From: Proteocatella sp041738345
Lineage (GTDB): Bacteria > Bacillota > Clostridia > Peptostreptococcales > Filifactoraceae
NCBI GenBank assembly: GCA_041738345.1
Contig: JBGSPX010000057.1
Span: 36,531-100,530 of the forward strand
Reading direction: 5' to 3'
Length of the DNA stretch: 64,000 nt
Shown here: positions 35,601-45,118 of the stretch, in pieces
How positions within the stretch are numbered: position 1 is the first letter of the stretch
How the letters are laid out: the number at the start of each line of letters is the position of its first letter
Notes under the pieces: model-generated
The model's database searches: none
What the model saw: the letters and a program-made list of their open reading frames with translations, nothing else
What the model was told of the DNA's origin: nothing
Position numbers and translations under genes: made by a program

Positions 35601-37064
35601 ATGAATAATTTTGATACACTTTTTTCAAAAAAGGTTTTTGAATTTCTTAGAAATATATCAGATATTCCAAGAGGGTCTAGTAATGAAAAACAAATTAGCG
35701 ACTACTTGGTTAATTTTGCTAAAGAAAGAAAGCTTGAGTATTATCAAGATGAAATGTTTAATATCATAATAAAAAAATCAGCTTCTTCTGGGTATGAACA
35801 TCTACCTTCTATTGCACTTCAAGGTCACTTAGATATGGTATGTGAAAAAAATGAAAATATAACCCATGATTTTTTTAAAGATTCTATAAAGTGGATTATA
35901 AAAGACGATATCATATATGCTGATAATACTACCTTAGGTGCGGACAACGGAATTGCAATTGCTATGGCAATGGCAATATTGGATTCTGATAATCTAAAGC
36001 ATCCATCTATAGAAGTAATTCTAACTGCTCAAGAAGAAACAGGACTAACTGGTGCTAAATTTTTAGATGAAAAACTTATTGATTCAAGAATTCTTATAAA
36101 CATCGATGCAGAAAAAGAAGGAGATTTTTTAATAGGTTGTGCAGGTGGTCTAAAAAGCGATATTTTGCTTCCAATTGAAACTACTCAGCTTGAAGCAGAG
36201 TTTGAAACCTTTAAAATTTCTATATTAGGATTACTCGGGGGGCACTCTGGTACACAAATTCATCTAGGAAGAGGAAATGCAATTTGTATTCTAGGCCGAG
36301 TGTTACGGGATTTACAGAGATTTTTAAAATATGAAATTTTTGATGTAAGTGGTGGCTCTAAAGACAATGTGATTCCTAGAGAAGCTTCTGCTGTAATAGC
36401 AATAAAAAAAGGAAGTTCTGAAATTCTCGAGCATCATCTAAATGAATGGATTTCTATTTTAAAAGAGGAATATAAACTTAAGGATGATAACATTGATATA
36501 AACTATCAAAAATTAGAAATTTTCACTAATAAAGTTTTAAATATGAAATCGAAAAATAATCTTCTTTATATTTTAAATCTACATCCAAATGGAGTTTATT
36601 CCACGAGTGCTCAAATTCCTGATTTAGTTGAAGCTTCATTAAATCTTGGAGTAGTATATATAGAGGATTCTCATATACATTTTAAATCGCTAGTTCGAAG
36701 TTCTGTATCTTCTATAAAATATGACATTTCTAATAGATTACGTCTACTCTCTGCTCAAACAGAATCTACAATATATATAACTGATGATTACTCTGAATGG
36801 AAAATAAAAGAGACTTCCAAAATAAGGGATTTATTTTCAGAAAGATATCAAACCTTGTTCAGCAAAAATCCAAATATAACTTCCATTCACCTTGCCGTAG
36901 AATGCGGTGTATTTGAAGAAAAACTTAAAGATATTGATATGATATCCTTTGGACCTAATATGTACGATATTCATTCCCCAAATGAGCATCTATCTATCTC
37001 CTCTACAGATAATTGTTATAAATTACTTGTGGATATACTTGAGAATTCAACTAGTCTTATATAA
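35601..37064 (+). CDS. pepD: Beta-Ala-His dipeptidase / aminoacyl-histidine dipeptidase PepD
   Basis: This 487-residue M20-family zinc dipeptidase hydrolyses Xaa-His and related dipeptides in the cytosol. Visible motifs are GHLDMVCEKN (metal His-x-Asp), GADNGIAIAMAMAIL, TAQEETGLTGA (catalytic Glu) and LLGGHSGTQIHLGRGNA. It begins behind AAGGAGG, is transcribed alone and ends at a convergent terminator. The role fits peptide and amino acid fermentation. Confidence 0.93.
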   Translation: MNNFDTLFSKKVFEFLRNISDIPRGSSNEKQISDYLVNFAKERKLEYYQDEMFNIIIKKSASSGYEHLPSIALQGHLDMVCEKNENITHDFFKDSIKWIIKDDIIYADNTTLGADNGIAIAMAMAILDSDNLKHPSIEVILTAQEETGLTGAKFLDEKLIDSRILINIDAEKEGDFLIGCAGGLKSDILLPIETTQLEAEFETFKISILGLLGGHSGTQIHLGRGNAICILGRVLRDLQRFLKYEIFDVSGGSKDNVIPREASAVIAIKKGSSEILEHHLNEWISILKEEYKLKDDNIDINYQKLEIFTNKVLNMKSKNNLLYILNLHPNGVYSTSAQIPDLVEASLNLGVVYIEDSHIHFKSLVRSSVSSIKYDISNRLRLLSAQTESTIYITDDYSEWKIKETSKIRDLFSERYQTLFSKNPNITSIHLAVECGVFEEKLKDIDMISFGPNMYDIHSPNEHLSISSTDNCYKLLVDILENSTSLI

Positions 37065-37066
37065 AT

Positions 37067-37116
37067 AAAAATACTGATGTATATTAAATCAAATTTAATA
37101 GTACATCAGTATTTTT
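37067..37116. terminator. Bidirectional terminator between pepD and rodA
   Basis: AAAAATACTGATGTA pairs perfectly with TACATCAGTATTTTT. An inner AAATT repeat may extend the stem. It serves both convergent genes. Confidence 0.85.
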
Positions 37117-37120
37117 CTAT

Positions 37121-38221
37121 TTAATATGCAAAACTTGAATGCGATTTGCTATAAACATTCATAATTATTACAATTATTATCATAGTAGTAAGCATAGAAC
37201 TTCCTCCATAACTTACAAAAGGAAGTGTCACTCCAGTAACTGGCATAACCCCTATCGTCATTCCTATATTCTGAAACACTTGATAAAATAGCATACCTAA
37301 AAAACCTGTAGTTACAAGTGTACCATAAAAATCTTTTGAATTTTGCGCTATCGAATATATTCTGGAAAGTAGCATAAAAAACAAAAATATTATTAATGCC
37401 ATACCTACAAATCCAAATTCTTCTCCAAGTACTGCAAATATAAAATCACTTTCCGTAACAGGTAAAAATCCATATTGACTTATCGTTCCATTAAAAAGAC
37501 CTTTTCCAAAAAAACCTCCTGAACCTATCGCGGTCATAGATTGTATTACTTGAAAATTTCCTTCAAAAGATGGGTCTCCTGGATTAAGAAACGCATCTAT
37601 TCTTACCCTTTGATGATCTCTCAATATAAACTTATATATTATCGGTGTTGATAATGCTAGCGTTAGAAGTGAATTCATAATGAATCTTAGATTAAGCCCT
37701 GTCGCAAAAAGACATACCGCTGTTATTGATACAAAAACTATAACTCCACCTAAATCAGGTTGCTTCAATAGCAACAATAAAATTGGAAGTGGATATGCTA
37801 AAGCTGGCATTATTTCAGATAAATCGTTGAGTTTATTCTTTCGCTTTTCAAGAAAAGATGCGTATGCTAGAGTATACGTTATTTTTGCTGCTTCTGAAGT
37901 CTGAAAATCCATAAACCCTAAGTTTATCCAAGACCTTGCTCCAAACTGAGCTTTTCCAAGACCTGGTACATATACTAACAGTAGTAACGCTATCGTTATA
38001 AAATATAGCTGTTTCCCATACCTGTTTAGTATTCTATAGTCAAATAGCCCTGAAAAGAACACCATGACAATACCTATTCCAAAAGAACCTCCCTGCATTA
38101 TAAGACGCCTCTTATCAAATTGTGTAGCGCTTGATATTAAGACCATTCCTATTAAAAACAGCAGACCTATTATAAGCATAAGTGTCCAGTCTATCTTTTT
38201 TTTATTTAAAGTATTATCCAT
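37121..38221 (-). CDS. rodA: RodA (SEDS peptidoglycan glycosyltransferase)
   Basis: This 366-residue protein with about ten helices polymerises glycan strands with PBP2 during elongation. Motifs are ISSATQFDKRR, KQPDLGG, RVRIDAFLNP, QSMTAIGSGGFFGKG and the C-terminal GVTLPFVSYGGSSM. RodA is chosen over FtsW because of the neighbouring pbp2 and mreCD genes. I start at the ATG at 38221 behind AGAGG; 14 further codons upstream overlap minE. Confidence 0.93.
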   Translation of the reverse strand: MDNTLNKKKIDWTLMLIIGLLFLIGMVLISSATQFDKRRLIMQGGSFGIGIVMVFFSGLFDYRILNRYGKQLYFITIALLLLVYVPGLGKAQFGARSWINLGFMDFQTSEAAKITYTLAYASFLEKRKNKLNDLSEIMPALAYPLPILLLLLKQPDLGGVIVFVSITAVCLFATGLNLRFIMNSLLTLALSTPIIYKFILRDHQRVRIDAFLNPGDPSFEGNFQVIQSMTAIGSGGFFGKGLFNGTISQYGFLPVTESDFIFAVLGEEFGFVGMALIIFLFFMLLSRIYSIAQNSKDFYGTLVTTGFLGMLFYQVFQNIGMTIGVMPVTGVTLPFVSYGGSSMLTTMIIIVIIMNVYSKSHSSFAY

Positions 38222-38231
38222 TATTTGCCTC

Positions 38232-38489
38232 TTATTTAACTGTCCTAATTGGTATATTTGCAACTAAAGCATTTACCAATTCTCCATATTCATTTTCCAT
38301 CTTAGTAAGCTCCACATCAACAGAACCACTACTAACTTCTACATATTTTTCTAATGCTAATAGTATGTCATCTTTCATTCTAGTAAGAATATCATTAGAC
38401 ATTCTTCCTTTATCCTGCATAAGTACAAGTTTTAGTCTTTCTTTAGCAACATCTTTAGATTTGTTTTTTGACTGCATAAATCCTAACAT
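38232..38489 (-). CDS. minE: Cell division topological specificity factor MinE
   Basis: This 85-residue protein stimulates the MinD ATPase and displaces MinC. The N-terminal amphipathic segment and KNKSKDVAKERLKLVLMQDK anti-MinCD helix are typical, followed by a dimerisation region. Having MinE rather than DivIVA alone means pole-to-pole Min oscillation is possible. It lies 24 nt after minD. Confidence 0.94.
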   Translation of the reverse strand: MLGFMQSKNKSKDVAKERLKLVLMQDKGRMSNDILTRMKDDILLALEKYVEVSSGSVDVELTKMENEYGELVNALVANIPIRTVK

Positions 38490-38513
38490 ATCTTTTTTCC
38501 TTCCTCAAACTCT

Positions 38514-39308
38514 CTATTTGTTCAAAAAAAGCTTTTGAAACTTTTTGAAGAAACTCTCTTGAACATCTAGATTTAAAAACTTTACTTCCTCACCCATTAC
38601 CCGTCTTGCTATATTACTATATGCGGTACCGGCTAAAGAACTCCCATAATCTATAACAGGTTCACCTTTATTTGTCGCTATAACTACATGTTCATCATCA
38701 GGTACAACCCCTATAAGCTTAACACCTAATATATCTAGTATATCATCTATATCAAGCATATCACCATTTTTTACCATATTTATTTTTATTCTATTTACCA
38801 CAAGATTTATTTCCTTAACTAAATTTGCTTCCAAAAGTCCTATTATTCTATCTGCATCTCTTACCGCGGAAACCTCTGGAGTGGTAACTACAATCGCAGC
38901 ATCTGCTCCTGCAATTGCATTTTTAAAACCATTTTCTATCCCTGCTGGACAGTCAACTATTACATAGTCAAATTCTTCTCTAAGTTCATCACAAACTTCT
39001 TTCATCTGCTCAGGCTTTACCGCATCCTTATCTCTGGTTTGCGCTGCGGGTATAAGATACAGTCCATCAAAACGCTTATCTTTAATCATAGCCTGTCTTA
39101 TCTTACATTTTTTCTCAACTACATCTACTAAATCAAATACGATTCTATTTTCAAGCCCCATTACTACATCTAAGTTTCTAAGGCCAATATCTCCATCAAT
39201 AACTATAACTTTATTTCCAAGTTTTGTTAATGCTGCCCCTAAATTTGCAGTAGAAGTGGTTTTTCCAACTCCACCTTTTCCTGAAGTTACAACTATTACT
39301 TTTCCCAT
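38514..39308 (-). CDS. minD: Septum site-determining ATPase MinD
   Basis: This 264-residue ParA-type ATPase recruits MinC to the membrane. The deviant Walker A SGKGGVGKTTSTANLG lies at the N-terminus, DYVIVDCPAG is switch II, and an amphipathic membrane-targeting helix (SFFKKFQKLFLNK) closes the protein. It is part of minCDE. Confidence 0.97.
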   Translation of the reverse strand: MGKVIVVTSGKGGVGKTTSTANLGAALTKLGNKVIVIDGDIGLRNLDVVMGLENRIVFDLVDVVEKKCKIRQAMIKDKRFDGLYLIPAAQTRDKDAVKPEQMKEVCDELREEFDYVIVDCPAGIENGFKNAIAGADAAIVVTTPEVSAVRDADRIIGLLEANLVKEINLVVNRIKINMVKNGDMLDIDDILDILGVKLIGVVPDDEHVVIATNKGEPVIDYGSSLAGTAYSNIARRVMGEEVKFLNLDVQESFFKKFQKLFLNK

Positions 39309-39325
39309 ACGATCCTCCTCATTTT

Positions 39326-40042
39326 TTAAAATGTTTCTATTATAATTTCGTCATCTTTGCTTTTTACAATAGCATTTGTAAGCATTTTTGCATCTTCTGG
39401 AGGAACTGCAAATAAATTCCCTATTCTTATTTGCAGAGGTAGTAATTTCAATGCTGCTAAAAAACAATTAGAACTGCCTTTTCCTGCATGTGCCATTCCT
39501 CTAAAACTCCCCATAACCATAATATTTCCTTTAGCCGTTATTTTTGCCCCAGGATTTACATCTCCAAATATTACGACATTTCCATCATATTCAACTTCTG
39601 ATCCTGATCTTAAGTTCTCAAAAAGAAATTTTGTAGGCAAATCATTTATATTTTCTTCTTGAGTGTCTAAATCATCTTTGCTTAGTTTAGTAAGATTTTT
39701 TATCTTATTTATAGTTTCATCAATTGAGGTTATTTTATCATTAAAAAATCCTAGATTTGTATTGCTTACATATTTCCTGCTAATTTTTTTCCTCTGATGG
39801 TCTTCAGTTTGTTGCTCTTCTTCAAATACTACTCCATATGATTCTTCAAGAAACTTTATAAGATAATCTCTATCCGAATTTTTTAATCCAGGAGAATTAA
39901 ATTTTATAAATCGACTTCCCTTAAAAAAATCATTAGCTTCTTCAAATTTATCTATTAAAAGTTTCCTAGCATCTAAAAAATCTATAGCTTCATCAATATT
40001 TATAGTAAACCCTATTTTGGTTGCTTTTATTTCTAAATCCAT
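39326..40042 (-). CDS. minC: Septum inhibitor MinC
   Basis: This 238-residue inhibitor of FtsZ assembly has an N-terminal FtsZ-binding domain and a C-terminal beta-helix (about 135-235) with GDVNPGAKITAKGNIMVMGS and GMAHAG, the MinD-binding signature. It is first of minCDE and follows pbp2 by 14 nt. Confidence 0.94.
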   Translation of the reverse strand: MDLEIKATKIGFTINIDEAIDFLDARKLLIDKFEEANDFFKGSRFIKFNSPGLKNSDRDYLIKFLEESYGVVFEEEQQTEDHQRKKISRKYVSNTNLGFFNDKITSIDETINKIKNLTKLSKDDLDTQEENINDLPTKFLFENLRSGSEVEYDGNVVIFGDVNPGAKITAKGNIMVMGSFRGMAHAGKGSSNCFLAALKLLPLQIRIGNLFAVPPEDAKMLTNAIVKSKDDEIIIETF

Positions 40043-40056
40043 AATTACCCTTTCTT

Positions 40057-42861
40057 TTAACTAATTTTATCTGTAAAAGAAAACTCTTCATCAACTACAT
40101 CATCTTCGATAAGATTAAAATATTCTGCATAAACATCTCTTGCAACAGCTGCCCCAAAACCTCCATGTCCACCTTGAAATAGAAGTGTTACTACTGCAAT
40201 TTCAGGATTTTCAGCAGGTGCATATGATACAAGCCATGCAAAAGGATCATATGAATCCTTGTAAGCATTAATCCTTTCTGAAGTTATGTTTGGATTAAGT
40301 TCCATTATAGCTCTTTTCATATATACATGTTTCGGATATCTATGCTTATCATCTATTTCATATTCTTCTGCAAGTTTCATAACTTCAGTCTTATTCACTC
40401 CAAAACTTCCCATATATCTTATCAAATAGGCTTCTTCATCTGCCACTGGTATTTTTCCCGATTTTTGGGCAGTTCCTGTTTTTGAAGCTATTTTTATTGG
40501 AAATTTTTTCAAATATGAACTAGCTGAACCTTCATCCGAAACGTCTTCCATTCCCTGTCTCATATATTTTAAGTTTTCAGGATTTTTAAGTTCCAATTTT
40601 TTACTAACTCGTTCTTCCATCTGAATAGTTTTTTTATCAGAAGATTCAAGTTTGTCTACTACTGTGACCTTATTTAAATATCCACCATTTGCTATTGCCG
40701 AAATATAATTCGCAAGCTGTATAGGAGTATACGCATGTTCTCCCTGTCCTATAGATAAGTTAAATGTATCTCCTGTTTGCCATTTCCCTTGATTAAAATA
40801 ACTGTATTTAACTACATCTGCTACTTCTTCTATATATTGTTCCTTAACTCCTAATTCTCCAAGACGATTCATTATTTCGCCTCTAGTTGGATTCTCACTC
40901 ATCCACCCTACTATGGTTTTTATAGTTTGGTCATATTTGTCGCTTTTATTGTCAAAATCCTTAAAATAAGTTCTCATTCTTCTATTAAGATCTGTTTCTA
41001 ATCTTTCTGCCACAGATTTGGCTTTACTCTCTGGATCTGGTACTTTACCTGGAATTTCTTCAATTTGAATACCTGTTTTTTCATCAAGTCCAAACATTTT
41101 AGAATACCTCAAGATTTCATCTGCTTTCATTTTTACTGGAAGTGGTGTATCAGTAGCATAATTATAACCTACACTTACGCAATAAAAATAATAGTTACAT
41201 GAATCTCTAAGCGCATCCATCATATTTTCATATCCATGATTTCCTCGTCTTTCATTCCAAAGCCAACATCCAAATGTTCTTCCGCCCATTTCAATGTAAC
41301 CTTTATCAAGTATTTGGTAATATGGATCTAGTCCATTTTCAAGAGCCGCAAGTCCCGTTATCATCTTAAATGTAGATCCTGGTTGAACCGAAGTCATTGT
41401 AGCTATATTATAAAGAGGCTTTGGTGCTATTGGATCATTCATATTTATAGGCATAAGCGCATTCATATCTTGCGAGCTTATTCCCTGTGCAAACAAGTTT
41501 GGATCATAATCTGGATAGTTTGCAAGCGCAAGTACTTCTCCTGTTTTTATATCTAAAACCACTACTGCTCCAGATTGAGCTTTTGAATAGATTCTTTTAT
41601 TGTCACGCATTCTCATATTTCCCCATACACTGTCATAAGTTCCACCAGATTGTATAGTTTTTAAGGTTTTTTCAAGCGATGCCTCTGCAACCTCTTGCAG
41701 TTTTGAATCTATAGTTAAATAAACAGTGTTTCCTATTTCAGGTTCCACTCTTTCTAGAGTTTCTATCATTCTTCCACTTACATCAACTTGTACTTTAGTA
41801 TATCCTTTACTCCCTTTAAGCGCTTCTTCATAATTTTTTTCTATACCTGTTTTTCCAATTATATCGGTAGGCGCATAAGAACGTTCTTTTACGTATTTAT
41901 CAATCTCATTTTGAGTAGATATTTTCCCAAGCTGCCCAAGAATATGAGCTGCTGATGAACCTTTTGGGTAATATCTAACCGATGATGTTCTAACTGCAAT
42001 TCCCGGAAGATTTATTGCATTTTCTTCAATTTTTGATACAGTTTCTTTTTTTATATCCTCAGAAACTATAGTAGGTTCATATTGATAATATCCTTTTGAT
42101 TTTATCAAATCTCTAACCATCATAATTTTTCTAGCTTCTTTATCACTTAATGACTCTTCTATTCCATAATATTTTCTTATATAGGAAAATGCATCTTTAG
42201 CTGAAGTACTATAAATATCTTCTTCTTCATCCACATATTTTTTTAAATATTTAGTAAGCCATTCTTGTTTTTTTACGTTCTCAGAAAATTCCATTTTTTC
42301 TACAGATATTGGTGGAAAATAACCCGCTTCTATTATCTTAGACTGAATATCAAACACTGTATCTTTGGGATCTAATGTTATAACTCCATTTGAGGATAGA
42401 GTATCTACCATATAATCAAAAGTCTGTTCCGCGGAAAAATTTATAGGAATTGAATTTGCTTTTTTCCATTCATTTATTTTTTTATCAAAAGTATATTCAT
42501 ACCCATTTTCTGTTATAGCTATTGGAAACTCATCTTTAATTTTTTCATTACTAGCTTCAAGTATAACTACTACCTCTGATATCACCTTATTTATTGTATC
42601 CACATCTATTTCATTTGCAGATATTTCTACTGAAAATACAGGCTTATTTCCTGCAAGTAGCGTTCCATTTCTATCTCTTATCTCTCCTCTAGGCGCATCT
42701 ATTGATATTTTTTTATAGATTTTATTGTCTGCGATTTCAGAATATTCCGCACCTTTTACGGTGGTAAGATAAAATGATTTTATTAATAAAATCACAAAAC
42801 ATACAATTACTATTTTAAAAAAGAATTTATTTCGGTCATCTATATTTATATTGATTTTCAT
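40057..42861 (-). CDS. mrdA: Penicillin-binding protein 2 (class B transpeptidase)
   Basis: This 934-residue elongation-specific transpeptidase has one N-terminal helix (about 13-32) followed by a dimerisation domain starting at RGEIRDRNGTLLAGNKP. The transpeptidase motifs are PGSTFKMITG (catalytic Ser near 495), DSCNYYF (SxN) and ASKTGTAQK. It is longer than Gram-negative PBP2 (about 630) because of insertions before and within the catalytic domain, as is usual in clostridial homologs. It lies between mreD and minC and should pair with RodA. Confidence 0.93.
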   Translation of the reverse strand: MKININIDDRNKFFFKIVIVCFVILLIKSFYLTTVKGAEYSEIADNKIYKKISIDAPRGEIRDRNGTLLAGNKPVFSVEISANEIDVDTINKVISEVVVILEASNEKIKDEFPIAITENGYEYTFDKKINEWKKANSIPINFSAEQTFDYMVDTLSSNGVITLDPKDTVFDIQSKIIEAGYFPPISVEKMEFSENVKKQEWLTKYLKKYVDEEEDIYSTSAKDAFSYIRKYYGIEESLSDKEARKIMMVRDLIKSKGYYQYEPTIVSEDIKKETVSKIEENAINLPGIAVRTSSVRYYPKGSSAAHILGQLGKISTQNEIDKYVKERSYAPTDIIGKTGIEKNYEEALKGSKGYTKVQVDVSGRMIETLERVEPEIGNTVYLTIDSKLQEVAEASLEKTLKTIQSGGTYDSVWGNMRMRDNKRIYSKAQSGAVVVLDIKTGEVLALANYPDYDPNLFAQGISSQDMNALMPINMNDPIAPKPLYNIATMTSVQPGSTFKMITGLAALENGLDPYYQILDKGYIEMGGRTFGCWLWNERRGNHGYENMMDALRDSCNYYFYCVSVGYNYATDTPLPVKMKADEILRYSKMFGLDEKTGIQIEEIPGKVPDPESKAKSVAERLETDLNRRMRTYFKDFDNKSDKYDQTIKTIVGWMSENPTRGEIMNRLGELGVKEQYIEEVADVVKYSYFNQGKWQTGDTFNLSIGQGEHAYTPIQLANYISAIANGGYLNKVTVVDKLESSDKKTIQMEERVSKKLELKNPENLKYMRQGMEDVSDEGSASSYLKKFPIKIASKTGTAQKSGKIPVADEEAYLIRYMGSFGVNKTEVMKLAEEYEIDDKHRYPKHVYMKRAIMELNPNITSERINAYKDSYDPFAWLVSYAPAENPEIAVVTLLFQGGHGGFGAAVARDVYAEYFNLIEDDVVDEEFSFTDKIS

Positions 42862-42872
42862 TTTTTCACCAT

Positions 42873-43349
42873 TTATATTTTATCAAAAACATTACACGCT
42901 GATTCATAAAACATTATTCCTAATACACAGTTTAAAACAGTTTTTTTCAAAAGTATTAAAAAAAACACATTCATTTCAGTACCTGTAAAATATATATTAG
43001 AAATAACAAAATAACATATGCATTGAATCACTGAGCCAATAGTTATAAGTACTATGGGATATATGTTTCTATATTCATATATCTTATCTTTAGTGAATCT
43101 TATTACCGCTACAACTAACAACAGTATCACTATATTTGTTCCAAATTTTAACCCTATTAAAATATCTTTAAAAAATCCAAGTGCTACCGCTGTTATAAAA
43201 TTTGATTTTGCATCGGTATTTACACTTAAAATTATAATGTATACCAATAACAAATCTAAATTTATTCCTAAAATAGGATAATTGTTTGTTACAGATATTT
43301 CTAAAATTAAAATCAAAAACCCTACTAGTATATATAATATATTTTTCAT
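42873..43349 (-). CDS. mreD: Rod shape-determining membrane protein MreD
   Basis: This 158-residue protein has about five helices and is part of the elongasome with MreC, PBP2 and RodA. The sequence is weakly conserved (LVGFLILILEISVTNNYPI and ALGFFKDILIGLKFG), so assignment leans on its position between mreC and pbp2. Confidence 0.88.
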   Translation of the reverse strand: MKNILYILVGFLILILEISVTNNYPILGINLDLLLVYIIILSVNTDAKSNFITAVALGFFKDILIGLKFGTNIVILLLVVAVIRFTKDKIYEYRNIYPIVLITIGSVIQCICYFVISNIYFTGTEMNVFFLILLKKTVLNCVLGIMFYESACNVFDKI

Positions 43350-43366
43350 TCTAGTCTCTACATTTC

Positions 43367-44233
43367 CTAATCCATTTTTCTTGTCTTTATTACCATTACT
43401 TTGTCCAAATCATTAAAATTAGTATATGGTTTTATTTTAATATATTTTAAAAGATTTGTGTTATCTTCTATAATTTCATATACTTCTCCTATTTCTATTC
43501 CCTGTGGATATATTCCCATTCCCGAAGTTATAACTATATCTCCTACTAGAATTTCTTGTTCAGTTTCATTGCAATAAGCCTTTAAAAAACCCTCCTTCAT
43601 ATCTTCAAAAGCTTTACTATCCAGGTTTTGACTTGCTATCCCTGTTATTTTCTCGTCTCTTGCTATTCTGAAACTCATTGACATTTTAGAATCTAAAATT
43701 GAAACCACTTTGCTGTAATTTTCATATGAAACTTCCACAACTCCAGCTAAGCCGCTTCCACTTAACACAAGACTCCCTTCTGTAATTCCATCTTTTTTAC
43801 CTGCTGAAATCAAAAATGATGAATAAAATCCATTTCCATCTTTAGATATTATATCTGCAGTTACATATTCATCATATATATTTTCATCTTTAAGCTTAAG
43901 CATAACTTTAAGCTCCTTGAGTTCTGTAAGTTCTTCCTGACTTATCATATTGTCAATCAACTGTTTTCGAAGTTCACTATTTTTAGCTTCTAAGTCTTTT
44001 ATCTTATTTTGTTGTTCATCATGTATATATTTTCTATCTATAAATCCACTAACACTATTACTAACACTTGAAGTTTTCCCAAGTATTGGAGAAATAAGTT
44101 TATGTGTTATAGATCTTCCATTTATTTCATTAACTACTAATAATATGACTATTAATACTATCAGCGCTCCTGCACCATATAATATCCCTTTATTTTTTTT
44201 AAAACTATAATCAAATTTAATTTTAAATTTCAT
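43367..44233 (-). CDS. mreC: Rod shape-determining protein MreC
   Basis: This 288-residue protein has one membrane helix (about 18-38), a coiled coil (about 75-110, DEQQNKIKDLEAKNSELRKQ) and an extracytoplasmic beta-rich domain. It scaffolds PBP2 and activates RodA. It is first of mreCD after radC; mreB, normally placed in this gap, is absent. Confidence 0.92.
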   Translation of the reverse strand: MKFKIKFDYSFKKNKGILYGAGALIVLIVILLVVNEINGRSITHKLISPILGKTSSVSNSVSGFIDRKYIHDEQQNKIKDLEAKNSELRKQLIDNMISQEELTELKELKVMLKLKDENIYDEYVTADIISKDGNGFYSSFLISAGKKDGITEGSLVLSGSGLAGVVEVSYENYSKVVSILDSKMSMSFRIARDEKITGIASQNLDSKAFEDMKEGFLKAYCNETEQEILVGDIVITSGMGIYPQGIEIGEVYEIIEDNTNLLKYIKIKPYTNFNDLDKVMVIKTRKMD

Positions 44234-44251
44234 CGTATGCCTTTCATTATG

Positions 44252-44935
44252 TTATATATAATTTAATTCTTTTAAACTACAATACACACCATCTCCTATT
44301 ATTATGTGATCCAACAGTTCAATCCCTAAAATTTTACCAGACTCCTGTAAACGTTGAGTTATCTTTAAATCCTCATTACTTGGATTTGGATCACCCGAAG
44401 GATGATTATGTACAACTACAATTTTATTAGCACTTCTTCTAATAGCTTCTAAGTAAACTTCTCTTGGATGTACTATAGATGCATTTAAAGATCCTTCAGA
44501 AACAATTGTATCTGCTATAATATTATTCTTTGTGTCAAGTAATAATACTTTTACCACTTCTTTATTTTTATATCTAAGTTCTTCCATAAAAAGCTGTGCT
44601 ATACTCTGTGGTGAATTTATTTCAAATCTTTGCTTACCTATTATTTTTGATATTCGCTTAGAAAGTTCCATTGCTGCAAATATCGTAGTTGCTTTTGCCG
44701 GCCCAATGCCTTTTATTTCTTGAAGTGTATTCAAATCCATTTCAACAAGACCTTTTATTCCATTAGATTTCATTAGTATTCTACTAGAAAGTCCTATCGC
44801 TGAAATTTCTTTACTCCCTGTATTTATCAAGATTGCTAATAGTTCTTCGTTACTTAGATTATCAATTCCTTCTAGTAACATTTTTTCCCTTGGTCTTTGA
44901 CTTGCTTCAATATCTTTTATTCTAAAATCTTCCAA
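44252..44935 (-). CDS. radC: RadC family protein (JAMM/MPN+ domain)
   Basis: This protein has an N-terminal helix-hairpin-helix (LQEIKGIGPAKATTI) and a C-terminal JAB1/MPN metalloprotease-like domain with HNHPSGDPNPSNED; its biochemical role is unsettled. The best start is a TTG at 44935 (MEDFRIKDIEASQRPREK), with AGAGGAGG 8 nt upstream, giving 227 residues; an ATG 13 codons earlier lacks a site. It is the first gene of the shape and division operon. Confidence 0.92.
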   Translation of the reverse strand: MEDFRIKDIEASQRPREKMLLEGIDNLSNEELLAILINTGSKEISAIGLSSRILMKSNGIKGLVEMDLNTLQEIKGIGPAKATTIFAAMELSKRISKIIGKQRFEINSPQSIAQLFMEELRYKNKEVVKVLLLDTKNNIIADTIVSEGSLNASIVHPREVYLEAIRRSANKIVVVHNHPSGDPNPSNEDLKITQRLQESGKILGIELLDHIIIGDGVYCSLKELNYI

Positions 44936-45017
44936 AACGAAATCCTCCTCTTTCTTTGAGTGAGATATTTTCATTATTTGATATTCCAAGTTAAAATCTA
45001 TTAAAACATACAATTTA

Positions 45018-45045
45018 ATTATATCATAATTTCATCATATTACAA
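45018..45045 (-). promoter_or_regulatory. Predicted promoter of the radC-mreCD-pbp2-minCDE-rodA operon
   Basis: TTGTAA (45040-45045) and TATAAT (45018-45023) on the minus strand are 16 nt apart. No other promoter-sized gap is seen until rodA. Confidence 0.55.
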
Positions 45046-45070
45046 CTAAATCAAGGTATTTTTGACATAT

Positions 45071-45108
45071 AAAAACACAGCCGTTTTTGATATTTCGGCT
45101 GTGTTTTT
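45071..45108 (-). terminator. Terminator of the glycolytic operon
   Basis: AAAAACACAGCCG pairs perfectly with CGGCTGTGTTTTT and lies 10 nt after the eno stop. The T tract on the minus strand is clear. Confidence 0.92.
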
Positions 45109-45118
45109 ATATTTGTTA

